NCBI GenBank assembly: GCA_021793515.1
Contig: JAJYSP010000002.1
Location: 113,624 to 177,623 of the forward strand
Direction: 5' to 3'
Source of the DNA: Actinomycetes bacterium
GTDB taxonomy: Bacteria; Actinomycetota; Acidimicrobiia; Acidimicrobiales; RAAP-2
DNA length: 64,000 nt
Made by a program: the position numbers and the translations under genes. Of this stretch, positions 11,267 to 22,167 are shown one piece after another. Position 1 is the stretch's first letter. Each line of letters starts with the position of its first letter. Under the pieces are notes generated by a model, which was not told the origin of the DNA, made no database searches, and worked only from the letters and a program-made list of their open reading frames with translations.

Positions 11267-12106
11267 CTCGACGGAGGATAGTCGGTCCATCTCAGCCAGG
11301 ATCTCGGAGTCGAGGTGAATTTCGGCCGCGGCGCAGTTCTCCTCGAGGTGCGCGACTGACGATGTACCCGGGATCGGGATCATGACTTCGGATCGCGCGA
11401 GCAACCACGCGATCGACAACTGGGCAACGGTGCACCCGGCGCGTGCGGCCAGCTGATCCAATTCCCCACCCGGGCGCGCCAGTTGACCCGCCGCCACAGG
11501 GAACCACGGAATGAACCCGATCCCGTTCTTCTCGCAGTACTCGAGGACCGGTTCACTGTCACGACGCGACACGTTGTAGAGGTTCTGAACGGTCGAGATC
11601 GGCACCACCGCTCGGGCGGCTTCGATGTCCGCGACACCCACCTCCGAGAGTCCGACCGCGCGAACCTTTCCCTCGGCGAGCAACTCGCCGAGCAGCCCGA
11701 ACTGTTCGTCGGCGGGGACCGTGGCGTCGATGCGGTGCAACTGGAAGAGGTCGAGCGAATCCTGGCCCAACCGACGCAGCGATAGTTCGCACTGCTGACG
11801 TAGATAGGCCGGTCGCCCGCACGGCGTCCACTGGTCGGGACCGGTGCGAAGTAACCCCGCCTTGGTCGCAACGTGAACGTGGCCGTAAGGGTGCAGCGCC
11901 TCGGCAATCAATTCCTCGGAGATGGCGGGACCGTAGGAGTCGGCCGTGTCGATGAAATCAACACCCAACTCGACGGCGCGACGCAGCACCGCGATGGCCT
12001 CCGAGTGGTCACGCGGCGGCCCCCAGATGCCGGGCCCCGTGATGCGCATCGCGCCGAAGCCGAGCCGTTTCACTGTCTGACCGGCGTACGTGAATGTAGA
12101 TGTCAT
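11252..12106 (-). CDS. Aldo/keto reductase
   Basis: [48 protein letters not shown]. Confidence 0.93.
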   Translation of the reverse strand: MTSTFTYAGQTVKRLGFGAMRITGPGIWGPPRDHSEAIAVLRRAVELGVDFIDTADSYGPAISEELIAEALHPYGHVHVATKAGLLRTGPDQWTPCGRPAYLRQQCELSLRRLGQDSLDLFQLHRIDATVPADEQFGLLGELLAEGKVRAVGLSEVGVADIEAARAVVPISTVQNLYNVSRRDSEPVLEYCEKNGIGFIPWFPVAAGQLARPGGELDQLAARAGCTVAQLSIAWLLARSEVMIPIPGTSSVAHLEENCAAAEIHLDSEILAEMDRLSSVESVGE

Positions 12107-12159
12107 CGTAGTTTCTCAATTTCTCTTGATCGGTGGCCACTGCACCGAACGGCGGGTAC

Positions 12160-12795
12160 CTACTTGTTGGGCTGCGGCGTGAGACGCAGGTAGTCCTTCA
12201 GCTTGCGGAACCCCTTCGGGAATTTTGTCTTGGCCTCGTCGTCGGTGATCGAGTTCGCGATGATGACTTCATCACCGTCTTGCCAGTTCGCCGGCGTAGC
12301 CACGGAGTAGCCCGCGACGAGCTGCAGTGAGTCGAGGACGCGAATGATCTCGTCAATGTTGCGGCCGGTGGACGCGGGATACGTGAGGGTCAGTTTGACC
12401 TTCTTGTCCGGGCCGATGATGAACACGCTGCGTACGGTCAAGGTGTCATTCGCGTTGGGGTGGATCATGTCATAAAGCGTGGCGACCTTGCGCTCCTCGT
12501 CACCGATGATCGGAAAGTTGAGCGCAGTCCCTTGCGTTTCGGCAATGTCGCCCTTCCACTGCTGGTGGGACGCCACGTCGTCGACCGACACGCCGATAAT
12601 CTTGGTGTTTCGGCTGTCGAACTCGCTCTTGCGCGCAGCGAAGGCGCCCAATTCGGTCGTGCACACCGGGGTGAAGTCCTTGGGGTGTGAGAAGAGAATT
12701 CCCCAACTGTCCCCGAGCCACTCATGGAAATTGATTGGGCCATCCGTGGTGTCCGCCGAGAAATCGGGGGCCACATCACCGAGACGAATCGTCAT
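12160..12795 (-). CDS. Peroxiredoxin, Prx6/1-Cys-type
   Basis: SHPKDFTPVCTTELGA active site, length and C-terminal domain. Confidence 0.93.
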   Translation of the reverse strand: MTIRLGDVAPDFSADTTDGPINFHEWLGDSWGILFSHPKDFTPVCTTELGAFAARKSEFDSRNTKIIGVSVDDVASHQQWKGDIAETQGTALNFPIIGDEERKVATLYDMIHPNANDTLTVRSVFIIGPDKKVKLTLTYPASTGRNIDEIIRVLDSLQLVAGYSVATPANWQDGDEVIIANSITDDEAKTKFPKGFRKLKDYLRLTPQPNK

Positions 12796-13093
12796 GTTCG
12801 CTCCTTCATCGCTACATCAGTCGATCGACTGCGCGGCCAGCCTACCGGGACGATTTGCTCGTCCGGTCAGGCTCGAACCGAGCACATCGGACCCGAAGTG
12901 CGGGCACCTAGAAGTTTCTCAGGTCACGCCGGGAGCGGGCATGAGCGTCCGTCGTGACGTCACTGGAATTGCGCGCGAAGGACGGTGGGTCTCGACTCGA
13001 CTCGTTGAACGCCGTCGTTACCGCGAGCCACGAACTGCCCGTCGTTTCGCCCCGGTGTTCACGGGCGGTCCCAAAGCCTGGGAAACTAACTGG

Positions 13094-13786
13094 GTGCCAA
13101 ACTCCGACGAGAACCCCAAACCCGTAGTTGCCGCCTTCGACCTCGACGGTACCCTCACCGAAGGTGGCAGCGTCTTTCGCTGGTTGCGCTGGATCGCCGG
13201 CGCGAGGCGCACCTACTTCGCGGCGCTTCGCCTGGCCGTTCCACTCACCGTTGGTGCGATCCGCAGTGGACGCGCCGCGGACAACGCGAAAGAGCGTCTG
13301 TTCATGTCGCTTCTCGCCGGCCGGGCGGAGACGGACGTCGTCGAGCACTCGCGAGCCTTCATCCTCGAGCACCTCGGCGGACGGCTTCGCCCCAAGACGT
13401 TGGCGCGACTTCGGTGGCACCTCGAGGCCGGACACGACGTGGTGATCGTCTCGGCGTCACCCCAGATGTACGTCAACGTCGTGGCCGAACAGTTGGGCGC
13501 GCACGGTGCCCTGGGCACGCGGCTCGCAGCCGATCCACTCGGCCATCTGACCGGCGGCTACCTCGGACGCAACTGTCGAGGTGCTGAGAAGATGCGTCGA
13601 TTCAATGATTGGATCGAGCAGCGCCAGTACTCTGCGGAACCCATCGTCTACGCCTACGGCAACTCACGGGGCGACCGACGCCTCCTGCGACTTGCGACCT
13701 ACCCGTTCAACGCCGGCAAGATGGGTCGCCTGGGGTCGCTGCGACGCTACCCGAGGCTGACGAGCGAGCCACCTACCACTGCGTGA
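13094..13786 (+). CDS. HAD-IB family hydrolase (SerB-like)
   Basis: AFDLDGTLTEGG, VIVSASPQMYVNVVAEQLGA, GNSRGDRRLL; internal GTG start chosen, ORF 12479 is over-extended. Confidence 0.88.
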   Translation: MPNSDENPKPVVAAFDLDGTLTEGGSVFRWLRWIAGARRTYFAALRLAVPLTVGAIRSGRAADNAKERLFMSLLAGRAETDVVEHSRAFILEHLGGRLRPKTLARLRWHLEAGHDVVIVSASPQMYVNVVAEQLGAHGALGTRLAADPLGHLTGGYLGRNCRGAEKMRRFNDWIEQRQYSAEPIVYAYGNSRGDRRLLRLATYPFNAGKMGRLGSLRRYPRLTSEPPTTA

Positions 13787-14921
13787 CCGACAACTCGATG
13801 GCCACGACTCCGGACGACCGGCCGTCGTAGAGCACCTGCAGGGACGCGGCCTTCTCACGCCAGGCGAGCATCGTGGCACCCTGCGGCTCGACAAGACCGA
13901 CGTTGATGTCGTAGACGCCGTCGAGCAACGGCACGCCAGTGAGGTCGACGCCGACCTTGTTCGCTCCGGGCCGCAGAGAAACCGGTGCCGCCTCGGCGTC
14001 ATTACGACTGACCAGAAGTCCGGTTCGGGTGAAGACCTCGATAACCAAGTTCCCGCTCACCGCGTGGTCGCAGGTGAGCGTGGCGTCGAAATGCAGATTC
14101 CCGCCGTGACGGACCTCGAAGGAGCCCGACGGTGCCGTGAGTCCATCGATCGTCACCACGCCCGTGCCCCCGGGCCGGTGATCGACCACGTCTCCGAGCA
14201 AACGTCCCCGAAAGATCCGAAGTGCATCGGTGACCGGGCCGTCAGCGATCATGTTCCCATGGTCGAGGACGATCGCGCGATCACAGATCGCTCGGACCGT
14301 GTCGGCCTGGTGGGTCACCAGCAAGATCGTGCGGCCCTCGCGCTGGAAGTGCCGGATTCGATCGATGCACTTGGCCTGGAATCGCTCGTCGCCGACCGCG
14401 AGTACTTCGTCGACCACGAGAATGTCGGGGTTCACGTTCACCGCGACGGCGAATGCCAGACGAACGTACATCCCGCTCGAATAGAACTTGACCGGCGTGT
14501 CGATGAAATGCTCGAGTTCGCTGAATGCCACAACCTCGTCGAAGATGGCGTCAACCATCTTGCGCGTGAATCCCAGCATCGAGCCGTAGAGGTAGACGTT
14601 GTCGCGACCGGAGAGCTCGTGCTGGAAGCCAGCCCCGAGCTCCAATAATGCCGCCAGGTTGCCCCGGAGTCGGATCTGCCCGGTCGTGGGCTTGAGGACA
14701 CCACAGATGCACTTGAGCAACGTCGACTTGCCCGATCCGTTGTGCCCGACTATCCCTAAGGTCTCGCCCTGTTCGACGGTGAAATTGATGTCACTGAGTG
14801 CGTCAAAGATCTCCGAGGAACCTGACCGCGGGTGCAGGATCCGCTCTTTGAGCGTCTGGTTACGCTCGTGGTGGATCGTGAATCGCTTCGAGATGTCTTC
14901 GACTTCGATGACGTTGGTCAC
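13773..14921 (-). CDS. Polysaccharide ABC exporter ATP-binding protein (Wzt-like) with C-terminal extension domain
   Basis: [33 protein letters not shown], plus ~140-aa C-terminal beta-rich domain. Confidence 0.9.
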   Translation of the reverse strand: MTNVIEVEDISKRFTIHHERNQTLKERILHPRSGSSEIFDALSDINFTVEQGETLGIVGHNGSGKSTLLKCICGVLKPTTGQIRLRGNLAALLELGAGFQHELSGRDNVYLYGSMLGFTRKMVDAIFDEVVAFSELEHFIDTPVKFYSSGMYVRLAFAVAVNVNPDILVVDEVLAVGDERFQAKCIDRIRHFQREGRTILLVTHQADTVRAICDRAIVLDHGNMIADGPVTDALRIFRGRLLGDVVDHRPGGTGVVTIDGLTAPSGSFEVRHGGNLHFDATLTCDHAVSGNLVIEVFTRTGLLVSRNDAEAAPVSLRPGANKVGVDLTGVPLLDGVYDINVGLVEPQGATMLAWREKAASLQVLYDGRSSGVVAIELSVTQW

Positions 14922-15850
14922 TAGAGCTCCGACTCGAAGTTGCCCTCGAGGCGACCGAAGATCACCAACGCGACGAGGAAGAGTACGACGGCGAAGGCGA
15001 GCAGCCCGAGGTTGACAACCGCGAAGGTCGTCATCGACCAGGCCGGCAAGATGTGAAGGGGCAGCCCCGTCGTGGTCGAACGGACCGTCGTGTTCACGTA
15101 GAAGATGCGCTGGAACGTCAAGATGATCGGTGTCATCGGGTTGATGAAGTAGAGGGCCGTCAGTCCGCGGATCCGTAGCGCCGGTGCGATTGAATTCTCA
15201 TAGGAGTAGACCACCGGCGACACCCAGAACCACAGTTGCAGCACCACGTCCATCAGGTGTCGAACGTCACGCAGGTAGACGGTGATCGCTGACATCACCA
15301 CCGCAATCGAGGCCGTGAGCAGGTACAGGGCAAGGAACGAGATCGGCAGGAGCCAGAGGAAACTCCACGCGGGCGCGTGACCAATGATGCCGAGGAAGAT
15401 GGCGAGCACCACGACTTGGATCACGAAGTAGATGACCGAGGCGCCGACGTTGGATAGTGCCAGGATCTCTCGAGGGAATGACACCTTCTTGACCAATCCG
15501 GCTCGATCCACGATCACACCAGTGGCACTGCTCACCGCACTTTGGAACATGTTCCACACGATGAGTCCAGCGAAGAGATACACGACGAACAGCGGAATGC
15601 CATTCTTCAGGAACACCGAGAAGACCAGGTAGTAAGTCGCGAGCGTCAGCGCCGGTGAAAGCATTGACCAGAACAGCCCGAGCGCCGAACCCTTGTACTT
15701 GATTCGAATGTCCGAGGTGATCAGACTGAAGAGCAACTCTCGCCGCTCGATCAGGTTGGCGAGTCTCGTGCGCAGACTCGCCCGTGCACTGACGACGCGA
15801 ACCGGTGACGCAACGAGTGATCGTTGCTCCGCCGAAGATGGCTCGTCCAC
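14921..15850 (-). CDS. Polysaccharide ABC exporter permease (Wzm/TagG-like)
   Basis: ABC-2 permease; DIRIKYKGSALGLFWSMLSPALTLATYYLVFS; paired with Wzt. Confidence 0.9.
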   Translation of the reverse strand: MDEPSSAEQRSLVASPVRVVSARASLRTRLANLIERRELLFSLITSDIRIKYKGSALGLFWSMLSPALTLATYYLVFSVFLKNGIPLFVVYLFAGLIVWNMFQSAVSSATGVIVDRAGLVKKVSFPREILALSNVGASVIYFVIQVVVLAIFLGIIGHAPAWSFLWLLPISFLALYLLTASIAVVMSAITVYLRDVRHLMDVVLQLWFWVSPVVYSYENSIAPALRIRGLTALYFINPMTPIILTFQRIFYVNTTVRSTTTGLPLHILPAWSMTTFAVVNLGLLAFAVVLFLVALVIFGRLEGNFESEL

Positions 15851-16437
15851 TAGGCCCCTTGGCGAATGGCCGAACGGTCGATCACGGCGTCGATGAAACC
15901 GTATTCAACCGCCTCCTGGGCGGTGAACCAACGGTCGCGATCCGAGTCCGCCTCAATCCTCTCCACGGGCTGGCCCGTGTGGAAGGCGATGCGATCGGCA
16001 AGCATCTTCTTCATGTAAACAATTTGCTCGGCCTGGATGGCGATGTCCGACGCCTGCCCCTGCATGCCGCCGAGCGACGGCTGGTGCATGAGGATGCGGC
16101 TGTGCGGCAGGGAGAAGCGCTTGCCGGGTGTGCCCGCGCAGAGCAGGAACTGCCCCATCGACGCCGCCATGCCCACACAGATTGTCCTGATGTCGCAGTT
16201 CACGTACTGCATCGTGTCGTAGATGGCTAGGCCGTCGGTCACCGATCCACCGGGCGAGTTGATGTAGAGACTGATGTCCTTGTCGCGGTCTTCGGCCTCG
16301 AGCAACAGTAATTCAGCGCAGATCCGATTCGCCGTGTTCTGATCTACCTGAGATCCGAGGAACACGATCCGCTCACGCAGCAGTCGCTGATTGAGGTCGT
16401 TCGCACCCATTCCTTCGGCCATGGCGGAGTTGTTCAT
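15850..16437 (-). CDS. clpP: ATP-dependent Clp protease proteolytic subunit
   Basis: [31 protein letters not shown] (catalytic Ser), [10 protein letters not shown] (catalytic His). Confidence 0.95.
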   Translation of the reverse strand: MNNSAMAEGMGANDLNQRLLRERIVFLGSQVDQNTANRICAELLLLEAEDRDKDISLYINSPGGSVTDGLAIYDTMQYVNCDIRTICVGMAASMGQFLLCAGTPGKRFSLPHSRILMHQPSLGGMQGQASDIAIQAEQIVYMKKMLADRIAFHTGQPVERIEADSDRDRWFTAQEAVEYGFIDAVIDRSAIRQGA

Positions 16438-16498
16438 GGGACCAATCTACTGGACGTGCACCCGCCCGCTTCGTTGGCGACCTAGTGTGGAACCACTC

Positions 16499-16581
16499 GC
16501 GGGCGTGGCGGAATTGGCAGACGCGCTGGTTTTAGGTACCAGTTCTTCGGAGTGTGGGTTCGAGTCCCTCCGCCCGCACCA
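16499..16581 (+). tRNA. tRNA-Leu (TAG), CCA encoded
   Basis: GCGGGCG/CGCCCGC acceptor, class II variable arm, anticodon loop TTTAGGT, 3' ACCA. Confidence 0.93.
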
Positions 16582-16756
16582 TCTCTCGACGCTGCTCCAG
16601 TGCTCATGGCCCACCTGGGCCAGACGTTGCCCAACCCAACGCTTGAGGTTTCGATTCATCTGCTAGCGTGTACGGGACGTTCGCCGCACATCGCGGTGGA
16701 GACCGATTCGACCGTGACATTTCGGGTTGGGCTCACCTCAACCCACAGGAGTCATT

Positions 16757-18412
16757 GTGTCCGTATCCTTCGCCGATCTCGGCGTGCCCACCAACCTCGT
16801 CGACCGCCTTCGCGCCCGCGGAATCACCGACTCCTTCCCCATCCAGGAAGCCGCCATCCCCGACGCGCTCGCAGGACGCGACGTCGTGGGCAAGGCGGCG
16901 ACGGGTTCGGGCAAGACTCTCGCTTTCGGACTGCCCCTACTCGCAAGGCTCGGCACAGCCCGCCCGCGCCAGCCACTCGGCTTGATCCTCGTCCCGACCC
17001 GGGAGCTCGCCTCCCAGGTCCAAAAGGAGTTGGCGCAACTGACCAATGACCGTGGACGTCGGATCATCACCATCTTCGGTGGTACCTCGTACAACACGAC
17101 GCGCAAAGCATTGAACGCGGGTGTTGACCTGGTAGTCGCTTGTCCCGGACGACTCGAGGACCTACTCGAGCAGCGTGCCCTCGACCTTTCCGCGGTAACA
17201 ACCGTCGTCGTCGACGAAGCCGACCGCATGGCGGACATGGGCTTCTTACCCGCGGTACGTCGTATCGTCGGCGCGACCCCGTCAGATCGCCACGTCATGC
17301 TCTTCTCGGCCACGATGGGCCCCGACGTCGCAACCCTCGTCAACACGTTCACCCACGACGCAATCATCCACGATGTGGTGGGCGACGAAGCGCCGAGCGA
17401 CGTCGACCACTTCTTCTGGCGCGTCGCTCGCGACCAGCGCCCCCAGGTGACCGCCGACATCGTTGAACAGTACGAGCGTGCCATCGTCTTCACCCGCACC
17501 AAGCATGGCGCTGACCGGCTCGCCCGCCAGCTCGGCGAACGCGGCGTATCGTCAGTCGCGTTGCATGGAGACCGGACACAGGCCCAGCGCGAGCGCGCCC
17601 TGCGCGCGATGAAGAACGGTGAGACGCGGGTTCTCGTGGCGACTGACGTTGCTGCCCGTGGTATTCACATCGATCTCCTCCCCGTCGTCGTGCACTACGA
17701 CCCACCGACCCAGGCGACCGACTACCTTCACCGTTCGGGACGCACCGGGCGCGCAGGCGCCACCGGTGCGGTCATCTCACTCGTGAGTGACGACGTCGCC
17801 GGGCACGTGAAGCGGATGCAGCGATCGCTCGGCATCCCCACCACGCTCGACGACCCGCAGAACGCGACCGCGATTCGCCTCGGTGCCGTGGACGACGCTG
17901 CGGCCGCCCAGTCCTTGGACGAACGTCCGCGTTCGCGCTCGAACCGTCCAGCCGAGTCCAATCGACGTGACAGCACCGACCGCCCTGCGGGCCGTTTCGG
18001 CGAGCGCACGCGGGAGCGTAGCGAAACTCGACGTAGTCGTACCGCACCGAGCGAAGCTCGCAACGAATCGCGTGCGCCGCGAAGTGAGTTCCGATCCGAC
18101 GCGCCGCGCGTCACCGATCGGTCGACTTCTCGCGCCCCACGTGAGCAGTACCGCGAATTGAAGACCTCTGGAGCGACGAAGCGGTCCGGCGCGGGACACG
18201 CCGTGGTCAGCTTCTTCAACGACTCCAAGGGGTTCGGCTTCGCGAGCGACGAGAAGGGTGATGACCTGTTCATCCACTTCTCCAACATCGTCGGAGACGG
18301 CTTCAAGACCTTGAGCCAAGGTCAGACCATCGCCTACGACGAAGCGACCGGCCCCAAGGGTCGCGAAGCACGAAACGTCCGCGTCGTCACAGGCGGCGCA
18401 CGTCACCGGTAG
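16757..18412 (+). CDS. DEAD-box RNA helicase with Arg/Ser-rich linker and C-terminal cold-shock domain
   Basis: ATGSGKTLAF, VDEADRMADMGF, HRSGRTGRAG; C-terminus GAGHAVVSFFNDSKGFGFASDEKGDDLFIHFSNI is a CSD. Confidence 0.93.
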   Translation: MSVSFADLGVPTNLVDRLRARGITDSFPIQEAAIPDALAGRDVVGKAATGSGKTLAFGLPLLARLGTARPRQPLGLILVPTRELASQVQKELAQLTNDRGRRIITIFGGTSYNTTRKALNAGVDLVVACPGRLEDLLEQRALDLSAVTTVVVDEADRMADMGFLPAVRRIVGATPSDRHVMLFSATMGPDVATLVNTFTHDAIIHDVVGDEAPSDVDHFFWRVARDQRPQVTADIVEQYERAIVFTRTKHGADRLARQLGERGVSSVALHGDRTQAQRERALRAMKNGETRVLVATDVAARGIHIDLLPVVVHYDPPTQATDYLHRSGRTGRAGATGAVISLVSDDVAGHVKRMQRSLGIPTTLDDPQNATAIRLGAVDDAAAAQSLDERPRSRSNRPAESNRRDSTDRPAGRFGERTRERSETRRSRTAPSEARNESRAPRSEFRSDAPRVTDRSTSRAPREQYRELKTSGATKRSGAGHAVVSFFNDSKGFGFASDEKGDDLFIHFSNIVGDGFKTLSQGQTIAYDEATGPKGREARNVRVVTGGARHR

Positions 18413-18414
18413 CA

Positions 18415-18795
18415 TTGCAAACCGTGACTGATAAGCCTCTCGTTGAACCACACCTCGGTGAACCGCCGACTGAACTGATCATTGAAGACATCGTCGTCGG
18501 TGACGGGGACGTCGCCGCGGCGGGACAGACCGTCGCCGTCCATTATGTCGGCGTGAGCGCATCGACTGGTCAACAGTTCGACGCATCCTGGGATCGCGAC
18601 GAACCGTTCGCCTTCCCACTCGGCCGCGGCTACGTCATCGCGGGCTGGGATCAGGGCGTGACTGGCATGCGGGTCGGCGGACGACGTCGCCTCGTTATCC
18701 CCTCACACCTGGGCTACGGCGAGCGTGGTGCCGGTGGTGTCATCGCACCGGGCGAGACGCTGATCTTCGTGGTCGACCTACTCGAGGTCAACTAG
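18415..18795 (+). CDS. FKBP-type peptidyl-prolyl isomerase
   Basis: VAVHYVGVSASTGQQFDASWDR, GYVIAGWDQGVTGMRVGGRRRLVIPSHLGYG. Confidence 0.95.
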   Translation: MQTVTDKPLVEPHLGEPPTELIIEDIVVGDGDVAAAGQTVAVHYVGVSASTGQQFDASWDRDEPFAFPLGRGYVIAGWDQGVTGMRVGGRRRLVIPSHLGYGERGAGGVIAPGETLIFVVDLLEVN

Positions 18796-19433
18796 CCGAG
18801 CAGATACGGTGACGAATCGCGTGCCAACAGGCGCTGATAATCGCCGTATCGTTCACAACAGATCTCAGCCACGAGCCGAAGGCGATCGTTGGGATTGCTC
18901 AGACTCAGGACTTTGAACTGATCGAGCGTCGACATCGGCGTCATCGCACAAAGCTGCCAACTCCGTACGGACGGATTCGGGTCCATCGCACAATCGTGGC
19001 GCAGTGACTCGTCGGTCACCACCTCACTTCGCAACGCCCGAAGGGCGCGCACGGCGGACTCGGTCGACTTGAGCAGGGCTGGTTCGATCTCGATCTCGTC
19101 ACAACACCGTTCGTGAACTATCGCGCGCGGGTACGGCGCGTCGGCGAGCCACGCTGAGACCTCGACGCACTGGGTCCCTTCAACCCTAAGCAGGGTCTGG
19201 CCGTTGGGCAGTTTCTGGGAACCCAGGATCTGAAGGACCGTACCGACGCGCGTACGGACCTCACCGCCGCCGACCTCGGCGCCCTTCTCGATCATGCAGG
19301 TACCGAACTCTTGGTCGTCAGGGAGCTCCTGCAGCATCGCCTGATAGCGGGGTTCGAACACACACAGTCCCACCACTTGATGTGGGAAGACCACCATCCC
19401 CAAGGGAAACATGGGAAGGACGCCGTTGTTCAC
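18792..19433 (-). CDS. LON peptidase substrate-binding domain protein
   Basis: LPMFPLGMVVFPHQVVGLCVFEPRYQAMLQE; no protease domain. Confidence 0.88.
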   Translation of the reverse strand: MNNGVLPMFPLGMVVFPHQVVGLCVFEPRYQAMLQELPDDQEFGTCMIEKGAEVGGGEVRTRVGTVLQILGSQKLPNGQTLLRVEGTQCVEVSAWLADAPYPRAIVHERCCDEIEIEPALLKSTESAVRALRALRSEVVTDESLRHDCAMDPNPSVRSWQLCAMTPMSTLDQFKVLSLSNPNDRLRLVAEICCERYGDYQRLLARDSSPYLLG

Positions 19434-19471
19434 GCTTCCAGCCTAAAGGTGAACATTCCGTGAAGCGCCGA

Positions 19472-20062
19472 TCACGACCGCAGTCGAGTAGCCAGCGCTG
19501 CCAAGGCCCGCGCCCGGTGCGATACGGAATTTTTCTCGTCGGCGGTCACTTCCGCCAGGGTCCGCCCACCCAGTTCCGCGCTCGCGAAAACGGGGTCGTA
19601 TCCAAAACCTCGTTCCCCGCGAGGCTCATCGACGATCCAACCGTCGAGGGAGCCCTCGACCGTCAACGCCGATCCGTCCGGGTACGCCACCGCGATCACG
19701 GTGCGAAACTGCGCACCGCGATCCGCGCGGTCGACCTCTGAGAGCTCGCTCAGTAATTTTCTCACGTTGTCGGCGTCAATTGCGGATGGTCCGGCGTATC
19801 GAGCGCTGTGAACACCGGGCTCACCACCGAGGGCTTCGACGAATAGTCCGGTGTCATCGGCTATCGCCGGCTGCCCGCTAGCGCCACAGATCGCGTGTGC
19901 CTTCAGTAACGCGTTCCCCTCAAGGGTGTCACTCGTCTCAGCGACGTCGGGCACGGTAACTGGCCGTGCGACCACGTCAATGCCGACCTCGGCGAGCACC
20001 GAGCGCATCTCGTCGGCTTTGTGCGCGTTGGCCGTGGCGAGAACGAACGTAAGTCCCATCAT
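19472..20062 (-). CDS. rdgB: RdgB/HAM1 non-canonical purine NTP pyrophosphatase
   Basis: [54 protein letters not shown]. Confidence 0.94.
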   Translation of the reverse strand: MMGLTFVLATANAHKADEMRSVLAEVGIDVVARPVTVPDVAETSDTLEGNALLKAHAICGASGQPAIADDTGLFVEALGGEPGVHSARYAGPSAIDADNVRKLLSELSEVDRADRGAQFRTVIAVAYPDGSALTVEGSLDGWIVDEPRGERGFGYDPVFASAELGGRTLAEVTADEKNSVSHRARALAALATRLRS

Positions 20063-20802
20063 CGCGTCCGAGGAGTTGGCGGCGTCGCCAATACGAGTCG
20101 CTGGGCTTCGTGGATCGACTTGATCCCTTCTGAAGCGAGGTCCAGGAGCTGATCCAGTTCCGTACGGCTAAAGGCAGCACGTTCCGCGGTGCCCTGAACC
20201 TCGACGAAACCGCCCGAACCGGTCATCACGACGTTCATGTCGGTCTCGGCCGACGAATCCTCCTCGTAAGGCAGGTCGAGCATCGGCACGCCGTCGATGA
20301 TGCCCACCGAAACCGCGGCCACGAGATCGGTGAGCGCGTGGCTACGGATCGTGCCGTCATTGACGAGGCGCGTGATCGCATCGTGCAGCGCCAGATATCC
20401 CCCGCTGATCGAGGCCGTGCGCGTGCCACCGTCAGCCTGTAGGACATCGCAGTCAACGATGATCTGGACGTCCGCGAGCGCCGTGAGGTCGGTCACCGTG
20501 CGCAACGATCGCCCGATCAGTCGCTGGATCTCTTGGGTGCGCCCGGACTGCTTACCGCGCGCTGCCTCACGTGACGCACGCTCGGGTGTCGATCCCGGAA
20601 GCATCGAGTACTCGGCCGTCACCCAACCGCGCCCCGACCCGCGAAGCCATCGCGGCACGTCGGTCTCGACCGAAGCCGTGCAGAGTACCCTCGTCCTACC
20701 AACCTCGACGAGAACCGAGCCCGCCGCCATCTCGGTGAAGTCACGGGTGAAGCGCAGTGGACGGGCCTCGTCGTTGTTACGTCCGTCAGATCGCGTGGTC
20801 AT
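20059..20802 (-). CDS. rph: Ribonuclease PH
   Basis: [65 protein letters not shown]. Confidence 0.95.
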   Translation of the reverse strand: MTTRSDGRNNDEARPLRFTRDFTEMAAGSVLVEVGRTRVLCTASVETDVPRWLRGSGRGWVTAEYSMLPGSTPERASREAARGKQSGRTQEIQRLIGRSLRTVTDLTALADVQIIVDCDVLQADGGTRTASISGGYLALHDAITRLVNDGTIRSHALTDLVAAVSVGIIDGVPMLDLPYEEDSSAETDMNVVMTGSGGFVEVQGTAERAAFSRTELDQLLDLASEGIKSIHEAQRLVLATPPTPRTR

Positions 20803-20850
20803 GGTCTCCCTCTCATCGGTGCGAACACCGTAGTTGACACCACGGACTCG

Positions 20851-21816
20851 TTAAAAGTAGATGATCCGCTTCGCTCGATCGACCACGTCGTCGATGTCGT
20901 CGCTCCAGGCGCCGGTCGAGAGGTACTTCCACCCATCGTCGCAAACGATCGTGACGATCGTTGCCGTCTGGTCCTCGGGAATCGTCTGGGCGCACTTGAC
21001 CGCTCCGGCCATGATGGCCCCGGATGAGATTCCAACAAAGAGTCCGACCTCGGTCATTGCCCGCGTCCATTCGATCGACTCGCGTGGGCGAACCACAACC
21101 TTGCGATCGAGCAGGTCGACGCCGTGGTTGTCGATGAAGATCGGCGGGATGAATCCGTCGTCCAAACTACGTAGACCATCCACCATCTCACCGCTGGGCG
21201 GTTCGACAGCCCAGATCTGAACGCCCGGCTTGTGCTCCTTCAGGTACCGTCCGACGCCCATGAGTGTGCCCGACGTGCCTAGTCCGGCGACGAAGTGGGT
21301 CACCTCGGGAACGTCGGCAAGGATCTCCGGTCCAGTCGACTCGTAGTGCGCCATCGGATTGGCCGGATTGGCGTACTGGTAGAGAAAGACCCAGTCGGGG
21401 TTCTCGGCCGCGATCGATTGCGCCATGCGTACCGCGCCGTTTGACCCCTCCGTCCCCGGCGAGTCAATAATCTCCGCTCCCCACGCCAGGAGCAATTGAC
21501 GCCGTTCCGGGGAGACGTTGGTAGGCATCACGACCTTGAGGTGGTACCCCCGCATCCGGCACACCATCGCCAGCGCGATCCCCGTGTTTCCCGACGATGG
21601 TTCAATCAAAATCTGGTCGTCTCGCCCGGGGATGAGTCGACCGTCACGCTCCGCCGCGCGAACGAGTGACAGCGCGACGCGGTCCTTCACCGAACCCGCC
21701 GGGTTTCGGCCCTCGAGCTTGGCCAAGATCGTGACGTTGGGCCTGGGTGAGAGTGCGCTCACATCCACGACGGGCGTTGAACCCACGAGGTCGAGCACCG
21801 ACTGAACGCGGGCCAC
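20851..21816 (-). CDS. cysM: PLP-dependent cysteine synthase, CysM type (CysO-dependent)
   Basis: LEGRNPAGSVKDR (PLP Lys), EPSSGNTGIALA; GTG start overlaps the cysO stop; operon with cysO and mec. Confidence 0.9.
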   Translation of the reverse strand: MARVQSVLDLVGSTPVVDVSALSPRPNVTILAKLEGRNPAGSVKDRVALSLVRAAERDGRLIPGRDDQILIEPSSGNTGIALAMVCRMRGYHLKVVMPTNVSPERRQLLLAWGAEIIDSPGTEGSNGAVRMAQSIAAENPDWVFLYQYANPANPMAHYESTGPEILADVPEVTHFVAGLGTSGTLMGVGRYLKEHKPGVQIWAVEPPSGEMVDGLRSLDDGFIPPIFIDNHGVDLLDRKVVVRPRESIEWTRAMTEVGLFVGISSGAIMAGAVKCAQTIPEDQTATIVTIVCDDGWKYLSTGAWSDDIDDVVDRAKRIIYF

Positions 21817-22112
21817 TAGGCGGCACCGCCAGCAACAGCGGGCAGCAACGTGATCTCGTCGTCGTCCCCGACCGGCGCGTTAACCCCACCGATATAACGA
21901 ACGTCATCGTCATTGACGTAGACGTTCAAGAACCGGTGCAGGGTGCCATCTTGGTTGAGCAGCTGCCCCTCGACGGCCGGATACGTGGTGGTCAACTCGG
22001 TGAGCACTGCACCAATCGTCGACCCCTCAACCGTTACCGTCGTCAATCCGCCCATCGCTGGACGGAGCACCGTGGGGATTCGCACCGTTGCCGCCATCAC
22101 ATTCTCCTTCAC
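21816..22112 (-). CDS. cysO: MoaD/ThiS-family sulfur carrier, CysO-like
   Basis: Ubiquitin-like fold pattern, LHRFLNVYVNDDDVRYIGG, C-terminus AVAGGAA. Confidence 0.92.
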   Translation of the reverse strand: MKENVMAATVRIPTVLRPAMGGLTTVTVEGSTIGAVLTELTTTYPAVEGQLLNQDGTLHRFLNVYVNDDDVRYIGGVNAPVGDDDEITLLPAVAGGAA

Positions 22113-22167
22113 CGGTCCAATTACGACCTTTTCGGTCGAATTTAGTGGTCACCTCGTAGGTCGTGAC

